Both the position numbers and the translations under genes were made by a program. Below the pieces are notes generated by a model. The model worked only from the letters and a program-made list of their open reading frames with translations, was not told the origin of the DNA and ran no database searches. A stretch of DNA of 64,000 nucleotides from the NCBI RefSeq assembly GCF_900110075.1, contig NZ_FOCJ01000003.1, positions 310,001 through 374,000 on the forward strand. The letters run 5' to 3'. The number at the start of each line of letters is the position of its first letter. The first letter of the stretch is position 1. Of this stretch, positions 1-11,011 are shown piece after piece. The DNA comes from Paenibacillus sp. OV219 (GTDB lineage Bacteria > Bacillota > Bacilli > Paenibacillales > Paenibacillaceae).

Positions 1-453
1 GATCCCATGCGTCCGGTCATTGTCAATGACGGCTGGGAGCATACTGTGTCTGATATCTTGACGTTGCATGATTATGAAGAGAGCGGCGAGAAATTTCTCG
101 CCCGCTATCGCAACTTGGAAGGGATCGCCGGCAATGAACTGGCTTTCAACAACAATCGGTTCGCGATGGCACAGGGCTACGCGTACCGCGGTCAGCCGAT
201 CATTATCAGCGAATTTGGCGGCATCGCCTTCCGTGACGAGAAGGGCTGGGGCTACGGCAATCAAGTGGCCGACGAAGAGTCGTTCGTCGCTCGGTTCCGC
301 GGCATCACGCAGGCGATTAAGGACACGGAGGGCATCTGCGGTTATTGCTATACGCAAGTGACCGACGTGCAGCAGGAGATCAACGGGCTGTTGACGGAAG
401 GTCGGAGGCCGAAGATTCCGCTTGAGACAATTCGGGCAATCAACTTGGCTTAA
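1..453 (+). CDS. Glycoside hydrolase family 2, C-terminal fragment (5' end outside window)
   Basis: The frame is open from base 1, so the gene begins upstream; about 150 C-terminal residues are visible. The segment IIISEFGG (Glu codon at 211-213) matches the nucleophile region of GH2 beta-galactosidase/beta-glucuronidase TIM barrels, and the following GYCYTQVTDVQQEINGLL stretch with the RRPKIP tail is typical of the barrel's end in Firmicute GH2 proteins. It would hydrolyse a beta-linked sugar; the substrate cannot be told from this fragment. A terminator-like hairpin follows. Family assignment is strong, specificity unknown. Confidence 0.8.
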   Translation, partial: DPMRPVIVNDGWEHTVSDILTLHDYEESGEKFLARYRNLEGIAGNELAFNNNRFAMAQGYAYRGQPIIISEFGGIAFRDEKGWGYGNQVADEESFVARFRGITQAIKDTEGICGYCYTQVTDVQQEINGLLTEGRRPKIPLETIRAINLA

Positions 454-513
454 TAAATCGTTGCTCATGGCAGATGCACGCGCCTGCGTGAATACTCAGG
501 TAAGGCGTAATAG

Positions 514-562
514 AAAACCTTCGTTTCCGGATCACTGCTGGGGACGAAGGTTTCTTGGCGTT
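514..562 (+). terminator. Intrinsic terminator after the GH2 gene
   Basis: AAACCTTCGT (515-524) pairs perfectly with ACGAAGGTTT (544-553), leaving a 19-nt loop, and is followed by the T-rich stretch TTCTTGGCGTTTCTTC. The rest of the 453-770 gap (563-700) shows no other recognisable element until the upp promoter. Confidence 0.6.
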
Positions 563-719
563 TCTTCTTTCGCACTTTAGGCAGTACATCCTGCAGAAAC
601 AACAGCGGCGGCGGCAATTAATTCAGGCGGCCTAGGTAGAATTCACACGGTTTCGGGAATACTTTGCAAGAGTTTTATAGCTGTCGCTTATATTTAAATG
701 TGCATATTGCGTCTCCGAA

Positions 720-728
720 TGTTATAAT
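720..728 (+). promoter_or_regulatory. Extended -10 promoter of upp
   Basis: TGT followed by a perfect TATAAT (723-728) is an extended -10 element; no good -35 hexamer lies 17 bp upstream, which extended -10 promoters tolerate. The start codon is 42 nt downstream of the -10, with AGGAGG at 751-756. Confidence 0.6.
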
Positions 729-769
729 ACTCAGTTGAAAAGAGCATTTCAGGAGGATGAATAATACTT

Positions 770-1399
770 ATGGGTAAGCTCACAATTTGCGATCACCCGC
801 TTATTCAGCACAAGCTGACCTTTATCCGCGATAAAGATACGAAGACGAAAGATTTCCGCGAACTTGTTGATGAAGTTGCGACAATGATGGCTTATGAAAT
901 TACAAGAGACTTGCCGCTTGAAACCGTTACGGTCAGTACGCCAGTTGTTGAGGCGACGAGCAAAATCGTTTCCGGCCGCATGCTCGGGCTCATTCCGATT
1001 CTGCGCGCAGGGCTAGGCATGGTTGAGGGGATGCTGAAGCTCATTCCATCGGCTAAAGTTGGCCATATCGGCTTGTTCCGCAACCCGGAAACGCTTGAGC
1101 CTGTTGAATACTATGTCAACCTACCCTCCGATGCACCAGAACGCCTCTTAATCGTCATCGATCCAATGCTCGCAACGGGCGGCTCGGCGAATGCGGCGAT
1201 CCAGGCATTGAAGACGCGCGGCTGCACGCAGATCAAACTGATGTGTCTCATTGCTGCGCCGGAAGGCGTAAAGGCCGTGCAAGAAGCGCATCCGGACGTT
1301 GATATTTTCTTGGCTTCGCTCGATAGCCATCTCAACGACCACGGTTATATCGTGCCAGGTCTCGGCGATGCCGGCGACCGCATGTTCGGTACGAAGTAA
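770..1399 (+). CDS. upp: Uracil phosphoribosyltransferase
   Basis: Cytosolic pyrimidine-salvage enzyme converting uracil and PRPP to UMP. The 209-residue length is the normal family size. The PRPP loop [10 protein letters not shown] is at residues 131-140, and the C-terminal [13 protein letters not shown] is the uracil-binding signature. ATG at 770 is preceded by AGGAGG at 751-756, a rather long 13-nt spacing. An extended -10 promoter lies upstream and mnaA follows after 23 nt, so they are probably cotranscribed. In Bacillales upp commonly sits just ahead of the atp operon, as here. Confidence 0.97.
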   Translation: MGKLTICDHPLIQHKLTFIRDKDTKTKDFRELVDEVATMMAYEITRDLPLETVTVSTPVVEATSKIVSGRMLGLIPILRAGLGMVEGMLKLIPSAKVGHIGLFRNPETLEPVEYYVNLPSDAPERLLIVIDPMLATGGSANAAIQALKTRGCTQIKLMCLIAAPEGVKAVQEAHPDVDIFLASLDSHLNDHGYIVPGLGDAGDRMFGTK

Positions 1400-1422
1400 A
1401 ATTACTTTAGGGGTGAATAGCA

Positions 1423-2571
1423 TTGGCTAAGATTAAGGTAATGACGGTTTTCGGCACACGACCGGAAGCGGTCAAGATGGCGCCGCTCGTACTGGAGCTG
1501 CAGAAGCATCCTGAAGACATTGAGTCGGTCGTCTGCGTAACGGCGCAGCATCGCCAGATGCTGGACCAAGTGCTTGATTTTTTCAAAATCACGCCGGACT
1601 ACGATCTCAACGTCATGAAAGATCGTCAAACCTTAACCGAAACGACCGTTAAAGTGCTGCAAGGCCTTGATCCGATTCTAAGCGAATCAAAGCCGGATAT
1701 CGTACTTGTGCACGGTGATACGCAGACTTGCTTCCTAGGCAGCTATGCAGCGTTCTTGCGGCAGATACAGGTCGGCCATGTCGAAGCAGGCCTTCGTACT
1801 TGGAACAAGCTGTCCCCGTATCCGGAGGAGATGAACCGCCAACTGGCAGGTGTGCTCTCCGATGTGCATTTTGCGCCTACGGACAAGTCTGCTGAGAACT
1901 TGCTCAAGGAGAATAAGCCGGAGTCAGCTATCTACATAACCGGTAATACGGCAACGGATGTATTCCAGTACACGGTCGATCCTTCGTTCACGCATCCGGT
2001 GCTCGAATGGGCGAAAGGCAAGCGGATGATTCTCATGACAGCACATCGCCGTGAAGCGATTGGGGAGCCGCATCGCAATATTTTCCGAGCGGTGAAGCGC
2101 ATCGCGGATGAGTTCGAAGACGTTGTGATCGTGTATGCGGTCCATCTGAATCCGGCAGTTCGTGAGCCGGCGAATGAGATTCTTGGCAATCATCCACGTA
2201 TTAAGCTCATTGAACCGCTTGATGTGTTCGAGTTCCATAACTTCTACCCGCATACGTACATGATCATGACGGATTCCGGGGGCCTGCAGGAAGAAGCGCC
2301 GTCATTCGGCGTGCCGACGCTTGTGCTTCGCGATACGACAGAGCGTCCGGAAGGTATTGAGGCAGGTACATTGGAACTCGTTGGAACGGATGAGGCGGTT
2401 GTGTACGAACGAGCGAATGCGTTGTTGTCGGACGCAGCGCTTTATGAGCGGATGAGCAAAGCTGCGAATCCCTATGGTGACGGAAAAGCGTCGGAGCGTA
2501 TTGTCCAAGCTATTTTGCATCATTTTGGGAAAACAGACATTCGTCCGACAACGTTCACACAACGTTCATAG
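1423..2571 (+). CDS. mnaA: UDP-N-acetylglucosamine 2-epimerase (non-hydrolysing)
   Basis: Interconverts UDP-GlcNAc and UDP-ManNAc in the cytoplasm, the precursor step for wall teichoic acid linkage units and other ManNAc-containing wall polymers. The 382-residue protein has the WecB/MnaA signatures GTRPEAVKMAPL (11-22), HGDTQT (97-102), HVEAGLRT (119-126), PEEMNRQ (134-140) and the C-terminal TDSGGLQEE segment. The start is TTG with AGGGGTGA about 8 nt upstream; an ATG is absent near the conserved MTVFGTRPE start. It lies between upp and the atp operon, from which it is separated by a hairpin and a promoter. SLH proteins in this window bind secondary wall polymers, so a wall-polymer role fits. 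Confidence 0.95.
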   Translation: MAKIKVMTVFGTRPEAVKMAPLVLELQKHPEDIESVVCVTAQHRQMLDQVLDFFKITPDYDLNVMKDRQTLTETTVKVLQGLDPILSESKPDIVLVHGDTQTCFLGSYAAFLRQIQVGHVEAGLRTWNKLSPYPEEMNRQLAGVLSDVHFAPTDKSAENLLKENKPESAIYITGNTATDVFQYTVDPSFTHPVLEWAKGKRMILMTAHRREAIGEPHRNIFRAVKRIADEFEDVVIVYAVHLNPAVREPANEILGNHPRIKLIEPLDVFEFHNFYPHTYMIMTDSGGLQEEAPSFGVPTLVLRDTTERPEGIEAGTLELVGTDEAVVYERANALLSDAALYERMSKAANPYGDGKASERIVQAILHHFGKTDIRPTTFTQRS

Positions 2572-2638
2572 TTGACATTGGTAGTGGAGCATCTCCTTTA
2601 AGGCTACAGCATACAGTGCTACTGTACGGTTGTTACAT

Positions 2639-2672
2639 CCGAAAACCCTAGGAAAATCAAGGGTTTTCGGGC
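2639..2672 (+). terminator. Terminator-like hairpin between mnaA and the atp operon
   Basis: CCGAAAACCCT (2639-2649) pairs perfectly with AGGGTTTTCGG (2660-2670) around a 10-nt loop. The T run lies inside the 3' arm, so the core terminator may be CCCT/AGGG followed by TTTT. No long U tract follows, so efficiency is uncertain. Confidence 0.5.
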
Positions 2673-2704
2673 TGTAGTTCACTAAATGTTTGAATTTATA
2701 TCAA

Positions 2705-2734
2705 TTGACAAACATGAACCCGCTTGGCTAAAAT
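2705..2734 (+). promoter_or_regulatory. Sigma-A promoter of the atp operon
   Basis: Perfect -35 TTGACA (2705-2710), 18-bp spacer, and -10 TAAAAT (2729-2734). Transcription would start near 2741, which rules out the in-frame TTG at 2724 as the first start codon and supports ATG 2763. Confidence 0.75.
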
Positions 2735-2762
2735 AAATAAGAGTTTTGGAGTGATTCGAGCG

Positions 2763-3026
2763 ATGAATTCATCCCATGACGACAAAAACCGCAGCACGGA
2801 CAACAGCAGCCTTGGAGATAACCCATGGCGGGCGATGGGGCTAATCGGCTCTGTTGGCGGAACAATTGGCGTATGTCTTGGACTAGGCTATTGGATTGGC
2901 AGCAAGACTGATGGTTCAGAAGGTTCCGGGTATGGAGCGATTGTCGGGATGGCTATAGGTTTCGTCATTGCCGTCATCATAACCATACTTTTGATCCGAG
3001 CGTTTACAGGGGGCAAAGCAAAGTAA
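2763..3026 (+). CDS. atpZ: AtpZ/AtpI-family small membrane protein of the ATP synthase operon
   Basis: An 87-residue protein with a short charged N-terminus (HDDKNRS) and two hydrophobic segments (about residues 23-45 and 56-78), the layout of AtpZ/AtpI-family F0F1-ATPase assembly or ion-transport accessory proteins. In alkaliphilic Bacillus AtpZ is implicated in Mg2+ uptake for ATP synthase; that function is known from the family, not shown here. The frame extends to a TTG at 2724, but this is inside the promoter; ATG 2763 has GGAGTGA at 2747-2753 and better spacing. It is the first gene of the operon and its stop overlaps the atpI start by one base (TAATG). Confidence 0.8.
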   Translation: MNSSHDDKNRSTDNSSLGDNPWRAMGLIGSVGGTIGVCLGLGYWIGSKTDGSEGSGYGAIVGMAIGFVIAVIITILLIRAFTGGKAK

Positions 3027-3436
3027 TGGATGATCTGTCCGGCCACCTTCGAACGGTTACGCGTATTACATTCTTTTTTTTGTCATTATGCTTCATTGGA
3101 TGGGCCCTGCTTCCGGATTATAAACCGCTCTTCGGCGGATTAATTCTCGGCGCTGTGGCAAGTCTTGCAAACGCCTTCCATCTTTCTTGGAAAGTACAAC
3201 GAACCGGCGCGTTTGCGGTGGCTGGAATCAAGAAACGCAACAATCTTGGGTTTCTGACACGCGCATGCATCGCGCTGCTCGCGGCAGTCATTGCCACTAG
3301 GTACTTTTCGTTCAGTATCTATGGAACAGTAGCCGGATTATTTGTAGCGCAATTGGCAACACTCATACTGGGGTTTATTGCCAAGCGGAATTCGGCGGTA
3401 CGGCATTCTACCGATGAAAGGGGTGAAAACAACTAA
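3026..3436 (+). CDS. atpI: ATP synthase subunit I
   Basis: A 136-residue protein with four hydrophobic segments, placed directly before atpB as in other Bacillales atp operons. AtpI proteins are thought to chaperone c-ring assembly or supply Mg2+; they are not part of the catalytic enzyme. The ATG shares one base with the preceding stop codon, indicating translational coupling. Sequence conservation in this family is weak, so the assignment depends on topology, size and position. Confidence 0.85.
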   Translation: MDDLSGHLRTVTRITFFFLSLCFIGWALLPDYKPLFGGLILGAVASLANAFHLSWKVQRTGAFAVAGIKKRNNLGFLTRACIALLAAVIATRYFSFSIYGTVAGLFVAQLATLILGFIAKRNSAVRHSTDERGENN

Positions 3437-4189
3437 ATGGATCATATTTTTCCTGAAGTGCATCTAGGCGGCATTCGGTTTGACCTAGCTGCTATTTTCA
3501 TGATTGTTATCACCAGCATTATCGTATTTGTCCTTGCTAAGCTGGCGGTTCGTGGTGCATCGGTAACTAATCCAACGAAAATGCAAAACTTCCTGGAGTG
3601 GGTAATCGAGTTCGTTATTGGCTTGATCGGTACATCGATGGATATCAAGAAGGGCCGTCCTTACTTAATGCTTGGTATCTCGCTCATCATGTATCTTTTC
3701 GTAGCTAACATGCTTGGATTGCCATTCGGTATCATTACTGAAGCGCATCACGGCGCGACATTCCTCGGCATGGAGCTTAACTTGCATGGTGAAGAAGAAG
3801 CACACATCTCGTGGTGGAAATCACCTACAGCGGATGTTGCTGTTGCAGGCGCGCTAATGGCAGTCGTTATCGTGCTGACCCATATCGAAGGTTTGCGTCG
3901 CAACCGCAAACATTACCTGAAGCATTACTTTGAACCGTATATTCCGTTCTTCCCTCTGAACGTTATCAAAGAGATTTCGAAGCCGCTGTCTCTGTCCCTT
4001 CGTCTTTACGGGAACATTTTCGCGGGTGAGGTAATGATCGGCGTCATCATGAATCTGGGCTGGGTAGGTATTCCGGCATTGATCGTGTGGCAAGGTTTCA
4101 GCGTGTTCATCGGCGCAATTCAATCATTCGTATTCGTTATGCTGACAATGGTATATATGTCGCAGGCTATCGTTCACGAAGAGCATTAA
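3437..4189 (+). CDS. atpB: ATP synthase F0 subunit a
   Basis: Membrane stator subunit that forms the proton half-channels against the c-ring. The 250-residue, multi-span protein carries the essential arginine in LSLSLRLYGN (Arg189) followed by NIFAGE, and a C-terminal amphipathic helix ending QSFVFVMLTMVYMSQAI. AAAGGGGTGA at 3418-3427 precedes ATG 3437, and the start follows the atpI stop with no gap. The intervening loop contains a His/Glu-rich stretch (HGEEEAHISWW), unremarkable for Bacillales. Confidence 0.97.
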   Translation: MDHIFPEVHLGGIRFDLAAIFMIVITSIIVFVLAKLAVRGASVTNPTKMQNFLEWVIEFVIGLIGTSMDIKKGRPYLMLGISLIMYLFVANMLGLPFGIITEAHHGATFLGMELNLHGEEEAHISWWKSPTADVAVAGALMAVVIVLTHIEGLRRNRKHYLKHYFEPYIPFFPLNVIKEISKPLSLSLRLYGNIFAGEVMIGVIMNLGWVGIPALIVWQGFSVFIGAIQSFVFVMLTMVYMSQAIVHEEH

Positions 4190-4214
4190 GGTTAAGTAAC
4201 AACCCCGGTATTAA

Positions 4215-4490
<276 letters not shown>

Positions 4491-4510
4491 GAAACATTTC
4501 AACAGACAAT

Positions 4511-4570
4511 GGCGGGGAGTGCCTTATGCCTCCGCGCCTTCCTTTTGCTGAGCGTCTACCAGACACTCAG
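4511..4570 (+). other. Two intercistronic mRNA hairpins between atpE and atpF
   Basis: First hairpin: GGCGGGGAG (4511-4519) with CTCCGCGCC (4530-4538), one G-G mismatch, followed by TTCCTTTTG. Second: CTGAGCGTCT (4548-4557) with AGACACTCAG (4561-4570), one C-A mismatch. Such structures could protect atpE mRNA or cause partial termination so that subunit c is made in excess; this role is inferred. Confidence 0.5.
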
Positions 4571-4597
4571 CTAATCTACGGAAAGGAGTGACGTACG

Positions 4598-5080
4598 TTG
4601 GATATCGTATGGTCAAATTTTTTCATCCAACTGATTGCCTTCGGAATTCTTTACTGGTTGCTTAGCCGTTACGCTTTCGGCCCGCTCTTCTCCATCATGG
4701 AACAGCGCAAGCAGTTCGTGAAAGAACAGCTTGAAGGTGCTGAGAACAGCCGCAAGCAAGCTGAATCGCAATACGAAGAGCAGAAGCAATCGCTCGCGCA
4801 AGCTCGTAAAGACGCTTATGACATTATTGAGCAAGCGAAGCAAACAAGCACGAAGCAAGCCGACGAAATCGTTCACGCTGCAAAATCCGAGGCAACTCGC
4901 CTGAAGGACGAGGCAGTGAAAGATATTGAAAGCGAGAAGAACAAAGCAATTGCTTCACTTCGCTCGCAAGTTAGCGGCATGTCCGTCATGATCGCTTCCA
5001 AAATCATCGAGAAACAAATCGATGACAAATCGCAAGAGCAGCTTGTTAACCAATACTTGAATGAGGTTGGAAGCAAATGA
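4598..5080 (+). CDS. atpF: ATP synthase F0 subunit b
   Basis: Peripheral-stalk subunit. The 160-residue protein has one N-terminal membrane helix (about residues 5-25) followed by a long charged coiled coil rich in Glu, Lys, Gln and Ala, which dimerises and binds delta. The start is TTG 4598, supported by AAAGGAGTGA at 4582-4591 and the conserved WSNFFIQLIAFGIL beginning. The end overlaps atpH by ATGA, implying coupled translation. Confidence 0.96.
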   Translation: MDIVWSNFFIQLIAFGILYWLLSRYAFGPLFSIMEQRKQFVKEQLEGAENSRKQAESQYEEQKQSLAQARKDAYDIIEQAKQTSTKQADEIVHAAKSEATRLKDEAVKDIESEKNKAIASLRSQVSGMSVMIASKIIEKQIDDKSQEQLVNQYLNEVGSK

Positions 5081-5625
5081 GCCGCGAGGGCGTCGTAGCT
5101 AAACGCTACGCTAAAGCGCTGTTTGAACTGGCACAGAGCAACAATGCGGTTGCAGATGTTGAGAAACAGCTGAAGATCGTCGTTGATGTCTTGTCCGGAG
5201 ATGCGCAAATACGCAAATTCCTCGGACTGCCTAACGTAGAAGTTTCGAAGAAAATCGACATCGTACGCGGCGCTCTGTCCGATACCGTGACGGTTATGGT
5301 TCTGAATACGGTAGAGCTTCTCATTATCCGCGGCCGCCAAGCTGCGATCGCTGATGTGTACGAAGCTTATACGAAAGTAGCGGGAGATGCGCTCGGTCAA
5401 GCACACGCTACGATATATTCCGCTAAATCGTTGTCCTCTGAAGAGCTGTCCAAAGTGTCAGCGCAGTTCGGTACAATGATCGGCAAACGCATTATCGCAA
5501 AACAAATCGTTGAACCAGCTCTGCTCGGTGGCGTACAAGTGCGCATCGGCGATCGTCTGTATGACGGCAGCCTCTCCGGCAAGCTCGCTCGACTTGAACA
5601 AGCTTTGAAAACTCAAGCATTGTAG
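5077..5625 (+). CDS. atpH: ATP synthase F1 subunit delta
   Basis: A 182-residue stator subunit linking the b stalk to the top of the alpha3beta3 hexamer. The N-terminal helical domain begins VAKRYAKALFELA, a family signature, and the C-terminal domain contains the conserved DPALLGG-like segment EPALLGGVQVRIGDRLYDGS. ATG 5077 overlaps the atpF stop (ATGA). Position between atpF and atpA is canonical. Confidence 0.96.
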   Translation: MSREGVVAKRYAKALFELAQSNNAVADVEKQLKIVVDVLSGDAQIRKFLGLPNVEVSKKIDIVRGALSDTVTVMVLNTVELLIIRGRQAAIADVYEAYTKVAGDALGQAHATIYSAKSLSSEELSKVSAQFGTMIGKRIIAKQIVEPALLGGVQVRIGDRLYDGSLSGKLARLEQALKTQAL

Positions 5626-5635
5626 ATAGGGGTGA

Positions 5636-7156
<1,521 letters not shown>

Positions 7157-7190
7157 AAGTTTAACTTAGCGCGGAATAGAACTGGCTAAA

Positions 7191-7210
7191 GGCAAGGCTT
7201 CGGCCTTGCC
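7191..7210 (+). other. UUCG-tetraloop hairpin between atpA and atpG
   Basis: GGCAAGGC and GCCTTGCC form a perfect 8-bp stem closed by TTCG with a C-G closing pair, the very stable cUUCGg class. No T tract follows, so it is unlikely to terminate; a role in mRNA stabilisation or processing is inferred. Confidence 0.7.
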
Positions 7211-7240
7211 GGGTAGCTGGTAATAAGGTGGTGACAACGA

Positions 7241-8101
7241 ATGGCTAAAGGTATGCGCGAGATTAAGCGCTCGATCAAGAGTAAGCAAAATACGAAGCAG
7301 ATTACGAAGGCTATGGAGATGGTTGCATCTGCGAAGCTCAAACGAGCTCAAGAAGCAGCTGTAGCATCACGTCCATATACGGAGAAAATCAAAGAAGTCG
7401 TAGCTAGCATTGCTTCGGGCGGGGGCACAATTAAGCATCCCATGCTGCAAAGCCGCGAAGTTAAGCGTACGGCCTATCTGGTCGTTACGTCGGACCGTGG
7501 TTTGGCGGGTGGATACAATGCGAACGTGCTTCGTAAAGTATGGACGACGATTGAGGAGAAGCATAAGTCTTCTGCTGAATACGACGTGTTCGTCATCGGT
7601 CGTAAAGGTCGTGATTACTTCAAACGCCGTGGCATAGAGCTGGCAGGCGAGGTAACAGGACTTTCCGACACACCTAAATTTGCAGATATCAAGTCGTTAG
7701 CAGCAGCAGCTGTTAAAGGCTTCGAGAGCGGCAAGTATGACGAATTGAACCTGGTTTACAACCAATTCTACAACGCAATGACCCAAGTTCCTGTTGTTAA
7801 ACAGCTGCTTCCTCTGGATCAGTCGGAATTCACAGGCGCGAAGGCAAGCTACGAATATGAGCCGTCACCTGAGAAGGTGCTCGACGTGCTTCTTCCTAAA
7901 TACGCGGAAACGGTCATTTACAGCGCAGTATTGGAAGGTAAAGCGAGTGAGTTCGGCGCACGTATGACTGCGATGGGCAATGCTACGAAGAATGCGACGA
8001 AGATGATAGCAGGCTTGACGTTGACGTACAACCGTGCGCGTCAAGCAGCAATCACGCAAGAAATCGCGGAAATCGTCGGCGGCGCGAACGCGCAGGCGTA
8101 A
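7241..8101 (+). CDS. atpG: ATP synthase F1 subunit gamma
   Basis: Central rotor shaft, 286 residues. The N-terminal helix with MREIKRSIKSKQNTKQITKA and the C-terminal helix with NATKNATKMI and NRARQAAITQEIAEIVGGA are the coiled coil that turns inside the catalytic hexamer. The conserved SDRGLAGGYN segment lies near residue 85. ATG 7241 is preceded by AAGGTGGTGA. Confidence 0.97.
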   Translation: MAKGMREIKRSIKSKQNTKQITKAMEMVASAKLKRAQEAAVASRPYTEKIKEVVASIASGGGTIKHPMLQSREVKRTAYLVVTSDRGLAGGYNANVLRKVWTTIEEKHKSSAEYDVFVIGRKGRDYFKRRGIELAGEVTGLSDTPKFADIKSLAAAAVKGFESGKYDELNLVYNQFYNAMTQVPVVKQLLPLDQSEFTGAKASYEYEPSPEKVLDVLLPKYAETVIYSAVLEGKASEFGARMTAMGNATKNATKMIAGLTLTYNRARQAAITQEIAEIVGGANAQA

Positions 8102-8106
8102 CATAA

Positions 8107-9570
<1,464 letters not shown>

Positions 9571-9596
9571 TCGCTCATAGCTAGGGAGGTAATATC

Positions 9597-9995
9597 GTGA
9601 GCTCCTTTTTATTGGAAATTGTAACGCCTGAGCGTAAGGCTTACGCTCAGGATGTAAATATGATTATCGTCAAAGGCTCTGAGGGTGAACTAGGTATTCT
9701 GCCTAACCACATTCCAATGGTAACGCCTTTGAAGATTGCTGCTGTCACGATCAAGAAAGACCGCTCCGAAGAGGTTATCGCTGTTAACGGCGGTTTCCTT
9801 GAGATCCGGAAGGATAAAGTGGTTATCTTGGCTGAGAGCGCGGAGCTGCCTGGCGACATCGATGTTGCCCGCGCAGAATCAGCGAAGCAGCGTGCAGAAC
9901 AGCGTCTGAACGGCAAACGCGACGAGTACGATCAAGTTCGAGCTGAGCTTGCTCTACAGCGTGCGCTTAACCGTATCGGTGTTGCAGGCCGCTAA
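9597..9995 (+). CDS. atpC: ATP synthase F1 subunit epsilon
   Basis: A 132-residue rotor subunit that couples F1 to the c-ring and regulates ATP hydrolysis. It has the N-terminal beta-sandwich (LLEIVTPERKAYAQDV, EGELGILPNHIPMVTPL) and the C-terminal helical hairpin (ARAESAKQRAEQRL and RAELALQRALNRIGVA). The GTG start at 9597 has GGGAGGT 5-8 nt upstream. Last gene of the operon, followed by a strong terminator. Confidence 0.97.
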   Translation: MSSFLLEIVTPERKAYAQDVNMIIVKGSEGELGILPNHIPMVTPLKIAAVTIKKDRSEEVIAVNGGFLEIRKDKVVILAESAELPGDIDVARAESAKQRAEQRLNGKRDEYDQVRAELALQRALNRIGVAGR

Positions 9996-10007
9996 TCATA
10001 CACAAAT

Positions 10008-10058
10008 AAAGACTGATTTCTTTGCAGATTACATCTGCAGGGGAATCGGTCTTTTTTT
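10008..10058 (+). terminator. Strong terminator of the atp operon
   Basis: Two-part stem: AAAGACTGATT (10008-10018) with AATCGGTCTTT (10044-10054), one T-G wobble, enclosing TGCAGAT/ATCTGCA. It is followed by a run of seven Ts (10052-10058). Confidence 0.85.
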
Positions 10059-10131
10059 GCGTTTTATCGACAATTTTAGAGTATAATGACAGCAATAGTG
10101 GCATTAAGAGACTAATGGCATAGGAGCATGC

Positions 10132-10929
10132 ATGATGATAGATATTCACACACATATTTTGCCTGGCATTGATGATGGGGCAGGGAATTTGGAAGATTCG
10201 CTTGCGTTGGCTAGAGCGGCTGTTGCTGAAGGTATTACGGGATTAATTGCTACTCCGCATCATGCGGATGGAAGATATATGAATAATGCTTCTTTTGTCT
10301 CTGAACAAGTAGAGCGATTGAAGGAAGAGCTGGCAGCTCGCCAGATCCCGCTTGAACTATTCGTGGGGCAAGAGATTCGTGTACATAGCGATATGCTAGA
10401 CGTTTGGAGTGCTAAGGAGCTTGCTACACTGGCTGGATCGAAATATATTTTGCTTGAGATGCCGTCAGCGTCCGTGCCTTCAAGAATGCTAGAGTATATA
10501 CACGAGTTTGTTATTATGGGGATCAACCCCATCATTGCCCACCCCGAACGTAACGCAGAAGTCGTAAAGTATCCTGATAAGCTTAATGAAATGATAGAGG
10601 CTGGGGCATATGGCCAAATGACGACTCACTCTCTATTAGGCGGCTTTGGGAAACAGATTGAGCGCAGGGCGTGGCAGCTTTGCAGAGAAGGGCTTATTCA
10701 TGTGATCTCCTCTGATGCTCATCATATGGAGCGCCGTGGCTTCCGATTGAGGGAAGCGTATGACAGAGTGAGTAAGGAACTAGGGGTGGAGATAGTGAAG
10801 ACCTACTTGGATAATTCCGAATCGGTAATAAGTAATAGAGATCTAATAGAGCCATCCGTAAAAAGTAACAAATCAAGGGGAAATAGCTGGTTTAAACTGC
10901 CAAATTTCTTCCATAACATTGACCGTTGA
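10132..10929 (+). CDS. ywqE: PHP-family protein-tyrosine phosphatase (YwqE/CpsB type)
   Basis: A 265-residue member of the PHP metal-dependent phosphatases that dephosphorylate BY-type tyrosine kinases controlling polysaccharide synthesis. Metal ligands are visible in MIDIHTHILPGIDDG, ATPHHADGRY, GQEIRVHSD, IAHPERN and SSDAHH. Two adjacent ATGs (10132 and 10135) are possible; AGGAG at 10122-10126 is 5 and 8 nt away, and the usual family start MIDIH favours 10135. TATAAT at 10082-10087 may be the -10 of its promoter, but no convincing -35 is seen. Its presumed substrate, the kinase at 14340, is separated from it by the SLH gene. Confidence 0.9.
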   Translation: MMIDIHTHILPGIDDGAGNLEDSLALARAAVAEGITGLIATPHHADGRYMNNASFVSEQVERLKEELAARQIPLELFVGQEIRVHSDMLDVWSAKELATLAGSKYILLEMPSASVPSRMLEYIHEFVIMGINPIIAHPERNAEVVKYPDKLNEMIEAGAYGQMTTHSLLGGFGKQIERRAWQLCREGLIHVISSDAHHMERRGFRLREAYDRVSKELGVEIVKTYLDNSESVISNRDLIEPSVKSNKSRGNSWFKLPNFFHNIDR

Positions 10930-11011
10930 TAGGGCCGAGTGGTAATATTGGTGGTGATTGTTACATATAGCGGCAAATTAAGACAAAATATATGACTGAG
11001 GTGATTTGATA

